Shown: positions 11,352 through 21,445 of the stretch, piece after piece
Layout of the letters: the number at the start of each line of letters is the position of its first letter
Position numbering within the stretch: the first letter of the stretch is position 1
NCBI RefSeq assembly: GCF_030388245.1
Contig: NZ_CP098361.1
Location: forward strand, 310,001 to 374,000
Source: Paracoccus sp. TOH
GTDB lineage: Bacteria > Pseudomonadota > Alphaproteobacteria > Rhodobacterales > Rhodobacteraceae
Direction of reading: 5' to 3'
DNA: 64,000 nt
Notes under the pieces: generated by a model
The model's database searches: none
Told to the model about the DNA's origin: nothing
What the model saw: the letters and a program-made list of their open reading frames with translations, nothing else
Translations under genes and position numbers: made by a program

Positions 11352-12731
11352 ATGTCCATTCCCCAACAGGGCGGCGGCCCGATCGAACGTCCCGAACAGC
11401 TGGTCGAATATATCGCCGCGGGCGAGAAACCGCGCGAGGCTTGGCGCATCGGCACCGAGCACGAGAAATTCGGCTATCGCCATGCCGACCTGATGCCCCT
11501 GCCCTACGAGGCTGCGCCCGGCCAGCCCTCGGTCAAGGCCATGCTGGAGGGGCTGCAGAGCCGCTTCGGCTGGACCCCGGTGCTGGAGGCGGGCAACATC
11601 ATCGGGCTGGAGCGCGACGGCGCCAATGTCAGTCTTGAACCCGGCGGTCAGCTGGAGCTGTCGGGCGCGCCGCTGGAGACCATCCACCAGACCTGCGACG
11701 AGGTGAATCAGCATCTGGCCGAGGTGAAGACCGTGGCGGATGAGCTGGGCGCCGGCTTCATCGGTCTGGGCGCCGCGCCGATCTGGACGCAGGAACAGAT
11801 GCCGATGATGCCCAAGGGGCGTTACCGGCTGATGACCGATTACATGGGCCGGGTCGGCACGCTGGGCACGCAGATGATGTATCGCACCTGCACCGTGCAG
11901 GTGAATCTGGACTTCGCCTCGGAAGCCGACATGGTGCAGAAGCTGCGGGTGGCGCTGGCCCTGCAGCCGGTGGCGAATGCGCTTTTCGCCAATTCCCCCT
12001 TCCTCGACGGCAAGCCGAACGGCTGGAAAAGCTGGCGCGCGCATATCTGGCAGAATCTCGACGAGGCGCGCACCGGCATGTTGCCCTTCGTCTTCGAGGA
12101 CGGCTTCGGCTATGAGGCCTGGGTCGATTACGTGCTCGATGTGCCGATGTATTTCGTCTATCGCGACGGCAAATACATCGACGCGCTGGGGCAGAGCTTC
12201 CGCGATTTTCTGCAGGGCAAGCTGCCGGCGCTGCCGGGCGAGATCCCGACCCTGTCGGACTGGGCGGACCACCTGACCACGGTCTTCCCCGAGGCGCGGG
12301 TCAAGAAATTCATCGAGATGCGCGGCGCCGACGGCGGACCCTGGCGGCGGCTTTGCGCCCTGCCGGCGCTTTGGGTCGGGCTGGTCTATGACCAGTCGGC
12401 GCTGGACGCCGCCTGGGATCTGGTCAAAGGCTGGGATGCCGAGACGCGCGAGGCCTGGCGGCGCGGCGCCGGCCTGCTGGCGCTGGATGCCGAGGTGAAC
12501 GGCGTGAAGATGCGCGATCTGGCGCGCGAGGTGCTGGCGATCTCGGAAGCCGGGTTGAAGGCGCGGGCCCGCACCGGCTCGGGCGGGCTGGTCCCGGACG
12601 AGACGCATTTCCTGAACGCGCTCAAGGAAAGCGTCGAGACGGGCAAGGTGCCCGCCGACGAGTTGCTGGGGAAATACCACGGCGAATGGGCGGGCGATCT
12701 GAGCCGCATCTACGGCGAGTATTCCTATTGA
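11352..12731 (+). CDS. gshA: Glutamate-cysteine ligase
   Basis: A 459-residue ATP-dependent enzyme that makes gamma-glutamylcysteine, the first step of glutathione synthesis. It belongs to the plant/alphaproteobacterial class: RIGTEHEKFGYRH near residue 35 carries metal and ATP ligands, and SLEPGGQLELSGAPLETIHQ, MMPKGRYRLMTDYM and GTQMMYRTCTVQVNLDF follow in family order. The ATG at 11352 is preceded by AAAGG; an in-frame start at 11313 adds 13 residues with no support. A strong hairpin terminator follows directly. Confidence 0.95.
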   Translation: MSIPQQGGGPIERPEQLVEYIAAGEKPREAWRIGTEHEKFGYRHADLMPLPYEAAPGQPSVKAMLEGLQSRFGWTPVLEAGNIIGLERDGANVSLEPGGQLELSGAPLETIHQTCDEVNQHLAEVKTVADELGAGFIGLGAAPIWTQEQMPMMPKGRYRLMTDYMGRVGTLGTQMMYRTCTVQVNLDFASEADMVQKLRVALALQPVANALFANSPFLDGKPNGWKSWRAHIWQNLDEARTGMLPFVFEDGFGYEAWVDYVLDVPMYFVYRDGKYIDALGQSFRDFLQGKLPALPGEIPTLSDWADHLTTVFPEARVKKFIEMRGADGGPWRRLCALPALWVGLVYDQSALDAAWDLVKGWDAETREAWRRGAGLLALDAEVNGVKMRDLAREVLAISEAGLKARARTGSGGLVPDETHFLNALKESVETGKVPADELLGKYHGEWAGDLSRIYGEYSY

Positions 12732-12733
12732 CC

Positions 12734-12760
12734 AAGGGCCGGGTGATCCCCGGCCCTTTT
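12734..12760 (+). terminator. Rho-independent terminator after gshA
   Basis: The stem AAGGGCCGGG pairs with the following CCCGGCCCTT arm around a short loop and runs into TTTT. It begins three bases after the gshA stop codon. The gene on the other side (DUF2852) ends at 12783 on the minus strand, so the hairpin may serve both directions. Confidence 0.85.
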
Positions 12761-12782
12761 CGCATTCGGTTGGCGGCGCGGC

Positions 12783-13205
12783 TCAGGCCTGCGGCGCGGG
12801 CGGCTGCGGCTGGTTGCGGCCCTGCATGAACTGATCGAACTCGACCTTGTCCTTGGCCTCGCGCAGCTTCTGCAGGAAGTCGAGGAATTCGCGATGCTCG
12901 TCCTCGAGCCGTTTCAGCGTTTCCTCGCGATAGGCATCGAAGGCGCTGTTGCCGGTCGGCATGCCGAAACCTTGGCGATAGCGGTGGCCGTGGTGATGAT
13001 GGCGGTGGCGGCAAGAAAACATGCGTTTGCTCCAGATCATGTAACCCAGGATGGCAAGGCCCAAAGGCCAGCAGGCGATGAAGGCCAGGATCATGGCAGC
13101 GATCCAGGCGCCCTTCCCGCGCTCGTCCAGCCAGTCCCGGATGCCGGCCAATGCCGCGCCGATCCGGTCGAAGGCGGAGGGGCGCGGGGCGATGTCAGTG
13201 TTCAT
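12783..13205 (-). CDS. DUF2852 family membrane protein
   Basis: A 140-residue protein. One transmembrane helix at about residues 33-58 (AWIAAMILAFIACWPLGLAI and on) is followed by a cytosolic basic, histidine-rich patch (CRHRHHHHGHRYRQ) and a coiled-coil stretch YREETLKRLEDEHREFLDFL to about residue 125. The C-terminus is Pro/Gln-rich. DUF2852 has no known function; the His patch could bind metal but that is inference. It lies downstream of the TetR gene on the same strand with two dyads between them. Confidence 0.88.
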   Translation of the reverse strand: MNTDIAPRPSAFDRIGAALAGIRDWLDERGKGAWIAAMILAFIACWPLGLAILGYMIWSKRMFSCRHRHHHHGHRYRQGFGMPTGNSAFDAYREETLKRLEDEHREFLDFLQKLREAKDKVEFDQFMQGRNQPQPPAPQA

Positions 13206-13221
13206 TGCGGTCCCTTTCCGA

Positions 13222-13250
13222 TGTGAATGTTAATCACATTTACATAAATG
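13222..13250. promoter_or_regulatory. Two overlapping AT-rich dyads before the DUF2852 gene
   Basis: TGTGA-N7-TCACA (13222-13238) and CATTTACATAAATG (13237-13250, arms CATTTA/TAAATG) overlap by two bases in a short AT-rich patch of otherwise GC-rich DNA, 17 bases upstream of the DUF2852 ATG. They may be operators for the TetR protein encoded just upstream. This rests on symmetry and position only. Confidence 0.4.
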
Positions 13251-13303
13251 GAGCGCGGCCGGCCGGGTTCAAGGGATGCGGCGAAAATTTTCAGCCAAGG
13301 GGT

Positions 13304-13912
13304 TCAGTCGGGGATCACGCCCAGCCCGCGCAGATAGATCAGCGCGCCGCTTTCCAGCATGTCAGCGGCCGAGATGGGCGAGCGCGAGCCGGGTTTGCCG
13401 CGCCCGAACAGTTCGACCACGCCATGGCTCAGCGCCCAGATATGGTCGGCGATCATGCCGGGCGGCGGCTGCGGGCCGGGGCGGTTGACGAAAAGCGATT
13501 CGGCCCCGCGGACCAGCACGCCCCGCGCCCGCTCGGACGCCTGTTGCAGCCCGGAATTGCCGGTGATCGAGATGCCGGATTCGAACATGGCGATGTAGAA
13601 GCCGCGCCGCTCGGCCGCGAAGCCCAGATATTCCTGCCCCATGCGCAGGAACGCGGTCAGCGGCCGCGGGCGACCGTCGTCGAAGGCGGTCCCCAGCCGG
13701 GCGGCGAATTCCTCGAATCCCTGCCGGGCGACCTCCTCCAGCAGATCCTCGCGGCCGGTGAAATGGCGATAGGGCGCCGCGGCGCTGACCCCGGCCAGGC
13801 GCGCGGCCTCGGCCAGGGTAAAGCCCTGCGGACCGTTCTCCTCGATCAGCCGCACCGTGGCCTCGACAAGGGCCTGGCGCAGATTGCCATGATGATAAGA
13901 GGATCGGGCCAT
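13304..13912 (-). CDS. TetR family transcriptional regulator
   Basis: A 202-residue regulator. The N-terminal helix-turn-helix is clear: YHHGNLRQALVEATVRLIEE, then GFTLAEAARLAGVSAAAPYR and HFTGREDLLEEVARQGFEEF. The ligand-binding C-terminal domain (about 75-195) has a WALSHGVVELFGRG helix, typical of the group with a WHG-containing helix (TetR_C_33-like). The ligand is unknown. It ends about 100 bases before the DUF2852 start on the same strand and starts nine bases from the end of HPr. Confidence 0.92.
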   Translation of the reverse strand: MARSSYHHGNLRQALVEATVRLIEENGPQGFTLAEAARLAGVSAAAPYRHFTGREDLLEEVARQGFEEFAARLGTAFDDGRPRPLTAFLRMGQEYLGFAAERRGFYIAMFESGISITGNSGLQQASERARGVLVRGAESLFVNRPGPQPPPGMIADHIWALSHGVVELFGRGKPGSRSPISAADMLESGALIYLRGLGVIPD

Positions 13913-13921
13913 GTCCGGCCC

Positions 13922-14212
13922 TTACATGCCTTCGCCGAAATAGTCCTCGACAAGCGCGCTCAGCGCATCGGCAAGCTCGCGGGCCTGCGCGCCGCGCGTG
14001 GTGACGCGGATCGAACTGCCGCGCGGCGCGGTCAGCATCAAGAGACCCATGATCGAATCGCCCGAGACGCTGATCCCGTCCTTTTCCACGATGGCCTGGG
14101 CGTCGAACCGCTCGACCGTCTCGACGAATTTCGCGCTGGCCCGCGCATGCAGGCCCTTTTCGTTGATGATCGCCAGTTCGCGGGTGACGGCCCCGTTGGT
14201 CATGTCATTCAT
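13922..14212 (-). CDS. ptsH: HPr phosphocarrier protein
   Basis: A 96-residue phosphocarrier. The active-site histidine is His22 in NEKGLHARASAKF, and the regulatory serine region is SVSGDSIMGLLML (Ser52 aligns with Ser46 of Gram-positive HPr), which is the target of HprK. In alphaproteobacteria without sugar PTS this protein works in a regulatory nitrogen-type PTS. Its ATG overlaps the stop of the EIIA gene. A second ATG lies three codons in. Enzyme I is not in the window. Confidence 0.95.
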   Translation of the reverse strand: MNDMTNGAVTRELAIINEKGLHARASAKFVETVERFDAQAIVEKDGISVSGDSIMGLLMLTAPRGSSIRVTTRGAQARELADALSALVEDYFGEGM

Positions 14213-14634
14213 GAAGCGGCACGATTCGGGATGGGAAGCACATCGGCAGGCAGAACGTCATAGCTGTTGATGTACTTGCGTCCCGCATCCTTGGCCAGGG
14301 AAACGGCATCGGCGACCGACAGCTTGCGCGATTTCGCCAGCTTCACCAGCATCGGCAGGTTCGCGCCGTAAAGGATCGAGCGGTTGCGCATCGCGCAGGC
14401 CATCAGCGACAGGTTCGAGGGCGAGCCGCCGAACAGGTCCGTCACCACCACCACGCCGTCGCCGGAATCGACCGAATCGGCCGCCGCGCAGATTTCGGCC
14501 TGCTTCTGGCTCCGATCATGGTTTTCCTCGATCGTAACGGCCTTGATGCCGGTTTGCGGTCCCACCACATGCTCGACTGCCGAGAGATATTCCCTCGCCA
14601 GGCCGCCATGCGCCACGATGACAATCCCGATCAA
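14209..14634 (-). CDS. PTS EIIA domain protein, mannose family
   Basis: A 141-residue single EIIA(Man)-type domain. IGIVIVAHGGLAREYL places the phosphorylated histidine at residue 9, and VVVVTDLFGGSPSNLSL is the conserved second motif. There is no EIIB, C or D partner, so it is a regulatory phosphate acceptor from HPr rather than a sugar importer. The only in-frame start that fits is TTG at 14634, preceded by GGTGGAG five bases upstream; a rare start codon may lower its output. It is coupled to ptsH and lies 16 bases after rapZ. Confidence 0.92.
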   Translation of the reverse strand: MIGIVIVAHGGLAREYLSAVEHVVGPQTGIKAVTIEENHDRSQKQAEICAAADSVDSGDGVVVVTDLFGGSPSNLSLMACAMRNRSILYGANLPMLVKLAKSRKLSVADAVSLAKDAGRKYINSYDVLPADVLPIPNRAAS

Positions 14635-14650
14635 TTCACTCCACCACGCA

Positions 14651-15646
14651 TCAGCCGCTTACCCTGGCGCCCGTGCCGTGTGAGAGGCCGTGTTGGCCAT
14701 CATCCCCAGGTGCCGGCGCCATTTGACGGCGTTCAAGTTCCCGATGTCTAGTTGACACTTGCCAGCCCGCTTTCGCAAGCGCATCCGCCATTTTTTCCGC
14801 CATTGTGACGGAACGGTGTTGCCCTCCGGTACAACCGAAGCCGATCGCCAGATGGGCCTTGCCCTCTTCCAGATGGGCAGGCAGGGCGAAAAGCACAAGA
14901 TCCCGCACCCTGCGGAAGAATTCGTCGAATCGCGGATCGGCCGTCACATAATCCTGAACCGCCCGGTCGCGGCCATCCAGGGGCCGCAGCGCCGGTTCCC
15001 AATGCGGGTTGGCCAGGAAGCGGCAGTCGAACATCATGTCGACCCCGCGCGGCACCCCGCGCTTATAGGAAAACGACTGCACCGAGACCGCCAGCCGCCG
15101 CCCCGTCTCGGTGTCGAACCAGCGCGCCAGCTCCGCCTTCAGGTCGTGCGGCGACAGTTCCGAGGTATCGACCAGCACGTCGGCCCGCGCCCGGATCGGC
15201 GCCAGCAGATCGCGCTCGGCCCGGATCGCGTCCAGGGGCGAGGCCTCGCCGCGCAGCGGATGGCGGCGCCGGGTTTCATTGAAGCGTCGCAAAAGCTGCT
15301 CGGTGGCGCAGTCGAGAAACAGAAGCTCGGGGGCGTATTCCGGCAGCCGCACCAGCTTGTCGATCAGCTCGGTCAGGTTGGCGACGGAAAAGTCGCGGTT
15401 GCGCACATCCAGCCCCAGCGCCAGCGGCACCGGCCGCGGCGGCCCGTCCAGCAGCCGCGGGATCAGCGACAGCGGCAGGTTGTCGATGGCCTCGTAGCCC
15501 AGATCCTCCAGCACATTGATCGCGGTCGAGCGGCCCGCCCCGGACGGCCCGGTGATCAGCACCAGACGCTGGGCCGTATCCTCGACGGCGCCGCCGTCGC
15601 GGGCCGGGTCCTGCTGGTTGTCCATGGGGCTGCCCGCCTCAGACAT
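14651..15646 (-). CDS. rapZ: RapZ-type RNase adapter / nucleotide-binding protein
   Basis: A 331-residue protein. The Walker A loop is [20 protein letters not shown] near residue 32, and Walker B/switch segments [12 protein letters not shown] and [20 protein letters not shown] follow. The C-terminal domain has [16 protein letters not shown] and the signature [13 protein letters not shown]. RapZ in E. coli guides RNase E to the GlmZ sRNA; in alphaproteobacteria the role is less clear and likely tied to the HPr/HprK switch. The frame runs about 25 residues beyond the usual STRHREL end as a Gly/His-rich tail. It starts seven bases upstream of the hprK stop's far side, within one operon. Confidence 0.92.
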   Translation of the reverse strand: MSEAGSPMDNQQDPARDGGAVEDTAQRLVLITGPSGAGRSTAINVLEDLGYEAIDNLPLSLIPRLLDGPPRPVPLALGLDVRNRDFSVANLTELIDKLVRLPEYAPELLFLDCATEQLLRRFNETRRRHPLRGEASPLDAIRAERDLLAPIRARADVLVDTSELSPHDLKAELARWFDTETGRRLAVSVQSFSYKRGVPRGVDMMFDCRFLANPHWEPALRPLDGRDRAVQDYVTADPRFDEFFRRVRDLVLFALPAHLEEGKAHLAIGFGCTGGQHRSVTMAEKMADALAKAGWQVSTRHRELERRQMAPAPGDDGQHGLSHGTGARVSG

Positions 15647-15652
15647 CTCGGC

Positions 15653-16081
15653 TCACTTCTCCTGCCCATCCGTGTCCGCCCGTCCGGCGTCGAGATATTG
15701 CAACAGTGCCGGGGCAAGATGGACACAGCCGGCGCCAAGGACAAGGGGCAAAGCCCTGTCCAAAAGGTCAAGCCGGCGCGGCGGCGGCAGGCGCTCGGGC
15801 TCGGGCCGGTCCAGATCCACCGCCAACGCCAGTGCGACCGGGCCATGGGCGCGGGCGCGCAGGATGCCAAGGCCGCGTGCCTCGATCAGGCCGCGCAGCG
15901 AATCGGGCGAATCGGCGACGATATCTCTGCCCTCCGCCCGCAACAGCGTACGGTCATCCGCCACAAGCGTTGCGCCGAAAGCCATCATTTCAAGAGCAAG
16001 CGTCGATTTGCCTGCGCCAGAGGCCCCGAGGATCAGAAGTCCCCTGCCCCGATGGGCGATGCAGGATGCGTGCAGGATCAT
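15653..16081 (-). CDS. hprK: HPr kinase/phosphorylase, short alphaproteobacterial form
   Basis: A 142-residue protein holding only the C-terminal catalytic domain of HprK. The P-loop [19 protein letters not shown] lies near residue 16, followed by [12 protein letters not shown]. Alphaproteobacterial HprK lacks the N-terminal domain of Gram-positive HprK; the length here fits that short form, so it is not a broken gene. It phosphorylates HPr on serine and so sets the PTS output. I chose ATG 16081 ([14 protein letters not shown]); an in-frame ATG at 16171 would add 30 unconserved residues. It diverges from pckA, with no chvI/chvG in between. Confidence 0.9.
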   Translation of the reverse strand: MILHASCIAHRGRGLLILGASGAGKSTLALEMMAFGATLVADDRTLLRAEGRDIVADSPDSLRGLIEARGLGILRARAHGPVALALAVDLDRPEPERLPPPRRLDLLDRALPLVLGAGCVHLAPALLQYLDAGRADTDGQEK

Positions 16082-16182
16082 GGCGCGACGGCCTCCGAAA
16101 CGCGGCGAATCAGTACCGCTGGTTAGGACAGAACCCCTGCCTTTGTGGCGAATTCTTGACGCCCGGACCATGCCCGCGCAAA

Positions 16183-16215
16183 TGGTTGCGCTAACCTTTC
16201 CTGATAGCGCTAAAC
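16183..16215. promoter_or_regulatory. Two CceR-like half-symmetric sites upstream of pckA
   Basis: TGGTTGCGCTAACC (16183-16196) and TGATAGCGCTAAAC (16202-16215) resemble the TGTTACCGCTAACA dyad at edd and share GCGCTAA. Their centres are 19 bases apart. They sit about 35-70 bases upstream of a possible pckA -10 (TTATAG, 16253-16258), which is an activator position. Regulator identity is inference from the Rhodobacter CceR regulon, in which gluconeogenic genes respond opposite to edd. Confidence 0.5.
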
Positions 16216-16310
16216 CTGTCCATAACGCCGCTTTCGCTGGGGAAATGCCGTGTTATAGGACGCGCAACGGCCGGTTGTCGGCCCGGAATTCTAGCAGGAG
16301 CACAGGTGCC

Positions 16311-17909
<1,599 letters not shown>

Positions 17910-17936
17910 AACCTGGAACGGCAATGATGCAAGGGC

Positions 17937-17964
17937 AAGGGGCGGTCCGAAAGGGCCGCCCCTT
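17937..17964 (+). terminator. Hairpin after pckA
   Basis: AAGGGGCGGTCC and GGGCCGCCCCTT pair (one G-T wobble) around a GAAA tetraloop, 28 bases after the pckA stop codon. There is no long T-run, so it may act as an RNA 3' end stabiliser or a Rho-assisted stop as well as a terminator. Confidence 0.65.
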
Positions 17965-18025
17965 CGCCTGCGCCGCGGTCGCAAGACCCCCGGCCCGCGG
18001 CCGACACGCGGGCGCGCCCCGGCGA

Positions 18026-18083
18026 CCTTCTCCGTGTTCGAAATACCCTGGAGCAGCGCGGAACGCGCGGGGGCAAAGCCCCC
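18026..18083 (-). repeat. Gene-end repeat after rnr: hairpin plus conserved tail
   Basis: Read on the minus strand, the rnr stop is followed by GGGGGCTTTGCCCCC (18069-18083) and then by GGGTATTTCGAACACGGAG (tail at 18026-18048), one copy of the dispersed tail seen at 27298, 34116, 34289, 38449, 38523, 38580 and 63542. The hairpin arms vary from copy to copy while the tail is kept. Confidence 0.75.
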
Positions 18084-18088
18084 TTCGT

Positions 18089-20353
18089 TCAATGCTGCCG
18101 CCGCACCCGCCGGCGTTTCTGGGCGCGCTTGACCTCGGCCAGCCGGGCCTGGGTGGCGCGCTTGCGCATCGGACCCTTGCCACGGCCGCGCGAGGCGCCC
18201 TGCGGCAGCGGCCGGCCCTCGACCTCCAGCAACTCCAGCATCAGCCCGCCGGTCAGCGGCACCGCTTCGGTCAGCCGCACGGTCACGCGCTGGCCGATGC
18301 CGATTTCCAGTCCGGTTTCCGAGCCCATCAGCACCTGCGCATTCGGGTCGTAGTGGAAATATTCCCGGCCGATCTCGCGGATCGGCAACAGGCCGTCCGC
18401 CCCGGTCTCGTCCAGCCGCACGAAGGCGCCGAATTTCTGCACGCCGCTGATGCGGCCGGTGAACTCGGCCCCCACCCGGTCGGCCAGATAGGCGGCAAGA
18501 TAGCGGTCGGTGGTGTCGCGCTCTGCCGCCATCGACCGCCGCTCGGTCTCCGAGATGTGCTGGGCGGTTTCCGAAAGCGTCTCGATATCCTGCGCCGACA
18601 GCCCGTCATCGCCCCATTTGTGGCCCATGATCAGCGCCCGATGCACGATCAGGTCGGAATAGCGCCGGATCGGCGACGTGAAATGCGCGTAAGAGCGCAG
18701 CGCCAGTCCGAAATGGCCGAAATTCTCCGGGTTGTAATAGGCCTGCTGCATCGAGCGCAGCGCCGTCATGTTGATCAGCTCGTCGAACTCGGACCCCTCG
18801 GCCTGTTCCAGCAGCCGGTTCAGGTGCCGGGTCTGCAACACCTGGCCCTTGGCCAGGGTGAAGCCCGAGGCCTCGGCCACCTCGCGCAGCGCGTCGAGCT
18901 TTTCCACCGTCGGCTCCTCGTGCACGCGATAAAGCAGCGGCCGGCGCAGCCGTTCCAGCTCCTCGGCGGCGGCGACATTGGCCAGCACCATGAATTCCTC
19001 GATCAGCCGATGCGCGTCATAGCGTTCGCGGAAATTCACCGACTTCACCCGGCCGTCCGGGGTCAGCACGATCCGCCGCTCGGGCAGGTCCAGCTCCAGC
19101 GGCTGGCGGCGGGCCCGCGCGGCCTTGAGCAATTCGTAGCCATGCCAGAGCGGCCGGATCACCGCATCGACCAGCGGCGCGGTCTGGTCGTCGGGATTGC
19201 CGTCGGCCGCCGCCTGCGCCTGCTCATAGGCCAGGCTCGCGGCCGAGCGGATCATGCCGCGATGGAAGCTGTGGCCGGTCTTGTTGCCCTGCGCGTCCAG
19301 CCGCATCCGCACGGCGATCACCGGCCGGTCCACGCCCTGATGCAACGAGCACAGGTCGCTCGACAGGATGTCGGGCAGCATCGGCACCACCCGGTCGGGG
19401 AAATAGGTGGAATTGCCGCGGTTCCGCGCCTCGCGGTCCAGGGCCGAGCCGGGGCGGGCGTAATGCGCCACATCGGCGATGGCGACCCAGACCGTGGCAC
19501 CGCCATCCTCATGCGTTTCGGCGGCGACGGCATCGTCGCGGTCGCGCGCATCCGAAGGGTCGATGGTGACGAAAGGCAGGTGCCGCAGATCCTCGCGGCC
19601 CTGCATCGTCGCCGGGCGGGCGGCGTCGGCCTCGGCGATCACCGCGTCGGGGAAATCGTCGGGGATGCCGTGCTGGTGGATGGCGATCAGGCTGACCGCC
19701 CGGGGCGCCGAAGGGTCGCCCAGCCGCTCGACGATCCGCGCCACGGGCAGGCCGATGCGGCCACGCGGGCCGACCTGCTCGGCATCGACCAGCTCGCCGT
19801 TTTTCGCGCCATGCGCGTCGCCGGGGCGCACCTGCCATTCCCTGTCCTGGCCCTTGTCGATGGGCAGGATGCGGCCGCCGGCATCGGGGCCGCCGGTCGC
19901 GGCGCGGAAGATGCCGACGATGCGGTGCTGCACCGTGCCGATGCGGCGGATCAGCCGGGCCTGATAGTCGTGATCCTCGCCCCGGGTCTCGATCAGCCGG
20001 GCCAGGATGCGCTCGCCGGGCGCGACGGCGGGATCGGATTTCAGCGCCGCGTAAAGGATGCGCGGCACCGGCCCCTCGCCCTGCCATTCCAAAGGCTTGG
20101 CGAAAATGTCGCCGTCGCGGTTGGGCGGCAGCAATTGCAGCACGGTGACCGGCGGCAGCCGCTCGGCATCGTGGTAATGCCGGCGGCGGCGTTCCAGCAG
20201 GCCCTCGGCCTCCAGCTCCTTCAGCAGCCGCTTCAGCTCGATGCGCTCGGCGCCCTTGATGCCGAAGGCCTTGGCGATGTCGCGCTTGGCAGTGGCGTCC
20301 GGGTGGGCGGACACCCAATCGAGAATCTCTTGACGGGAAGGTAGCTGTGCCAT
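18089..20353 (-). CDS. rnr: Ribonuclease R
   Basis: A 754-residue RNB-family 3'-5' exoribonuclease. An N-terminal winged-helix region (EILDWVSAHPDATAKRDIAK) is followed by cold-shock-like segments, the catalytic RNB core DPSDARDRDDAVAAETHEDG with the Mg-binding aspartates near residue 270, SFHRGMIRSAASLAYEQAQA and HFTSPIRRYSDLIVHRAL, and an S1 domain (EFTGRISGVQKFGAFVRLDE) before a basic tail ending KRRRVRRQH. It degrades structured RNA and takes part in rRNA and tmRNA quality control. The ATG at 20353 gives a standard length. Confidence 0.96.
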   Translation of the reverse strand: MAQLPSRQEILDWVSAHPDATAKRDIAKAFGIKGAERIELKRLLKELEAEGLLERRRRHYHDAERLPPVTVLQLLPPNRDGDIFAKPLEWQGEGPVPRILYAALKSDPAVAPGERILARLIETRGEDHDYQARLIRRIGTVQHRIVGIFRAATGGPDAGGRILPIDKGQDREWQVRPGDAHGAKNGELVDAEQVGPRGRIGLPVARIVERLGDPSAPRAVSLIAIHQHGIPDDFPDAVIAEADAARPATMQGREDLRHLPFVTIDPSDARDRDDAVAAETHEDGGATVWVAIADVAHYARPGSALDREARNRGNSTYFPDRVVPMLPDILSSDLCSLHQGVDRPVIAVRMRLDAQGNKTGHSFHRGMIRSAASLAYEQAQAAADGNPDDQTAPLVDAVIRPLWHGYELLKAARARRQPLELDLPERRIVLTPDGRVKSVNFRERYDAHRLIEEFMVLANVAAAEELERLRRPLLYRVHEEPTVEKLDALREVAEASGFTLAKGQVLQTRHLNRLLEQAEGSEFDELINMTALRSMQQAYYNPENFGHFGLALRSYAHFTSPIRRYSDLIVHRALIMGHKWGDDGLSAQDIETLSETAQHISETERRSMAAERDTTDRYLAAYLADRVGAEFTGRISGVQKFGAFVRLDETGADGLLPIREIGREYFHYDPNAQVLMGSETGLEIGIGQRVTVRLTEAVPLTGGLMLELLEVEGRPLPQGASRGRGKGPMRKRATQARLAEVKRAQKRRRVRRQH

Positions 20354-20397
20354 GCCGCCACGCTAGCACGCTGCCGGACGGGGTGGCAGAGGCAAAA

Positions 20398-20619
20398 TCA
20401 GGCGGCGGGCAGCCGCACGAAGGCCGCCGCGTCGCGCACCACCGGATCGGCCTCGGCCCCGGCACGGATCAACGCCACGAAGGCCTGGCGCATGCGCGGC
20501 GTCCAGGAATCGTTGATATGGGCGGCCACCGCCTCGGGCGCCGGCCGGTCGGGCTGGCTGGTGAAGAACTGCGCCATCTGCGTGGCCATGTGAATCAGTT
20601 TGGAATCGTCGTGGGACAT
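20398..20619 (-). CDS. fdsD: Formate dehydrogenase delta subunit
   Basis: A 73-residue protein of the FdsD family: KLIHMATQMAQFFTSQPD, AVAAHINDSWTPRMRQAF and an acidic end with DPVVRDAAAFVRL. FdsD is the small last gene of soluble NAD-dependent formate dehydrogenase operons and seems to be needed for active enzyme rather than catalysis. It lies six bases after fdhD on the same strand and 45 bases before rnr. Confidence 0.92.
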   Translation of the reverse strand: MSHDDSKLIHMATQMAQFFTSQPDRPAPEAVAAHINDSWTPRMRQAFVALIRAGAEADPVVRDAAAFVRLPAA

Positions 20620-20625
20620 GGGGCC

Positions 20626-21441
20626 TCAGCTTCCGGCGATGCGCCGGGGATGGGTGTAAAGATCGAAGCTCGCCTGCCGGGCGCGGGCGATCAGGGTGAT
20701 GCCGGCACGTTCGGCCCAGCCGAGCGCCAGCGCCGTCGGCGCGCTGGCGCCGATCAGGATCGGTGCGCCGATGCGGGCGGCCTTCTGCACCAGATCGACC
20801 GACAGCCGCGAGGACATGACGACGGCACCCTGCCCGGCCGACTGCCCGGCCTGCGCCAGCGCGCCGGCCAGCTTGTCCAGCGCGTTGTGGCGGCCGACAT
20901 CCTCGCGCGTCACGGCGCGGGCGCCGTCCCAGAAGGCGGCGCCGTGGATCGCCGGGGTCTGGTGGCGCAAGACCTGGCCTTGCGTCAGCGCCGCCATGGC
21001 GCGGGCCACGTCCTCGGGCGGCATCGACCAGTCCGAGGCGACCGGCACGATCTGCGGCAGCGCCGCCTCGATGCTGTCGACGCCGCAAAGCCCGCAGCCC
21101 ACCGGCCCGACCATGCTGCGCCGCCGCTCGGCCAGCCGCGCGGCAAGGCCGGGGCGCAGCCACAGCCGCGCCTCGCGGGCCGGGAAACCGCCGGCCTCGA
21201 CCGCGGCCTCCTCGAACCCCTCGACATCGCCGGGCGCCGCGATCAGCCCCTCGGTCAGGGCGAAGCCCAGGGCGAAGTCGCGCAGATCCTGCGGCGTCGC
21301 CATCAGCACCGCCTGGCTCATGCCGTCGATGACGATGGCCACCGGGCATTCCTGCGGCGCCGGGGGCGGCTCGACAAACCGCCAGCCGCCGCCCTGGCCT
21401 GCGCCGTCCCAGCGCAGGACGCCGGTCGTCACGTCGCGCAT
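20626..21441 (-). CDS. fdhD: Formate dehydrogenase accessory sulfurtransferase
   Basis: A 271-residue FdhD (FdsC) protein that passes sulfur from a cysteine desulfurase to the molybdenum cofactor of formate dehydrogenase. The catalytic loop VGCGLCGVDSIEAAL has the C-X2-C pair; EDVGRHNALDKLAGAL and VMSSRLSVDLVQKAARIG are the other family motifs, forming the cofactor-binding groove. The ATG at 21441 overlaps the fdsA stop by a few bases; starts further upstream lie inside fdsA. Its place between fdsA and fdsD is the usual order. Confidence 0.95.
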   Translation of the reverse strand: MRDVTTGVLRWDGAGQGGGWRFVEPPPAPQECPVAIVIDGMSQAVLMATPQDLRDFALGFALTEGLIAAPGDVEGFEEAAVEAGGFPAREARLWLRPGLAARLAERRRSMVGPVGCGLCGVDSIEAALPQIVPVASDWSMPPEDVARAMAALTQGQVLRHQTPAIHGAAFWDGARAVTREDVGRHNALDKLAGALAQAGQSAGQGAVVMSSRLSVDLVQKAARIGAPILIGASAPTALALGWAERAGITLIARARQASFDLYTHPRRIAGS

Positions 21442-21445
21442 GCGG

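Noticed and set aside
14651-14760. A frameshift near the rapZ 3' end, because its tail is longer than expected
   Set aside because: The frame is continuous through the conserved [10 protein letters not shown] and HREL motifs; the extra residues are only a poorly conserved tail.
15653-16081. HprK as a truncated pseudogene
   Set aside because: Alphaproteobacterial HprK naturally lacks the N-terminal domain; the P-loop and length fit the short form.
16156-16184. TTGACG at 16156 as the -35 of pckA
   Set aside because: At 17 bases the -10 would be CAAATG, a poor match, and it would overlap the first CceR-like site; the TTATAG at 16253 is a better candidate.
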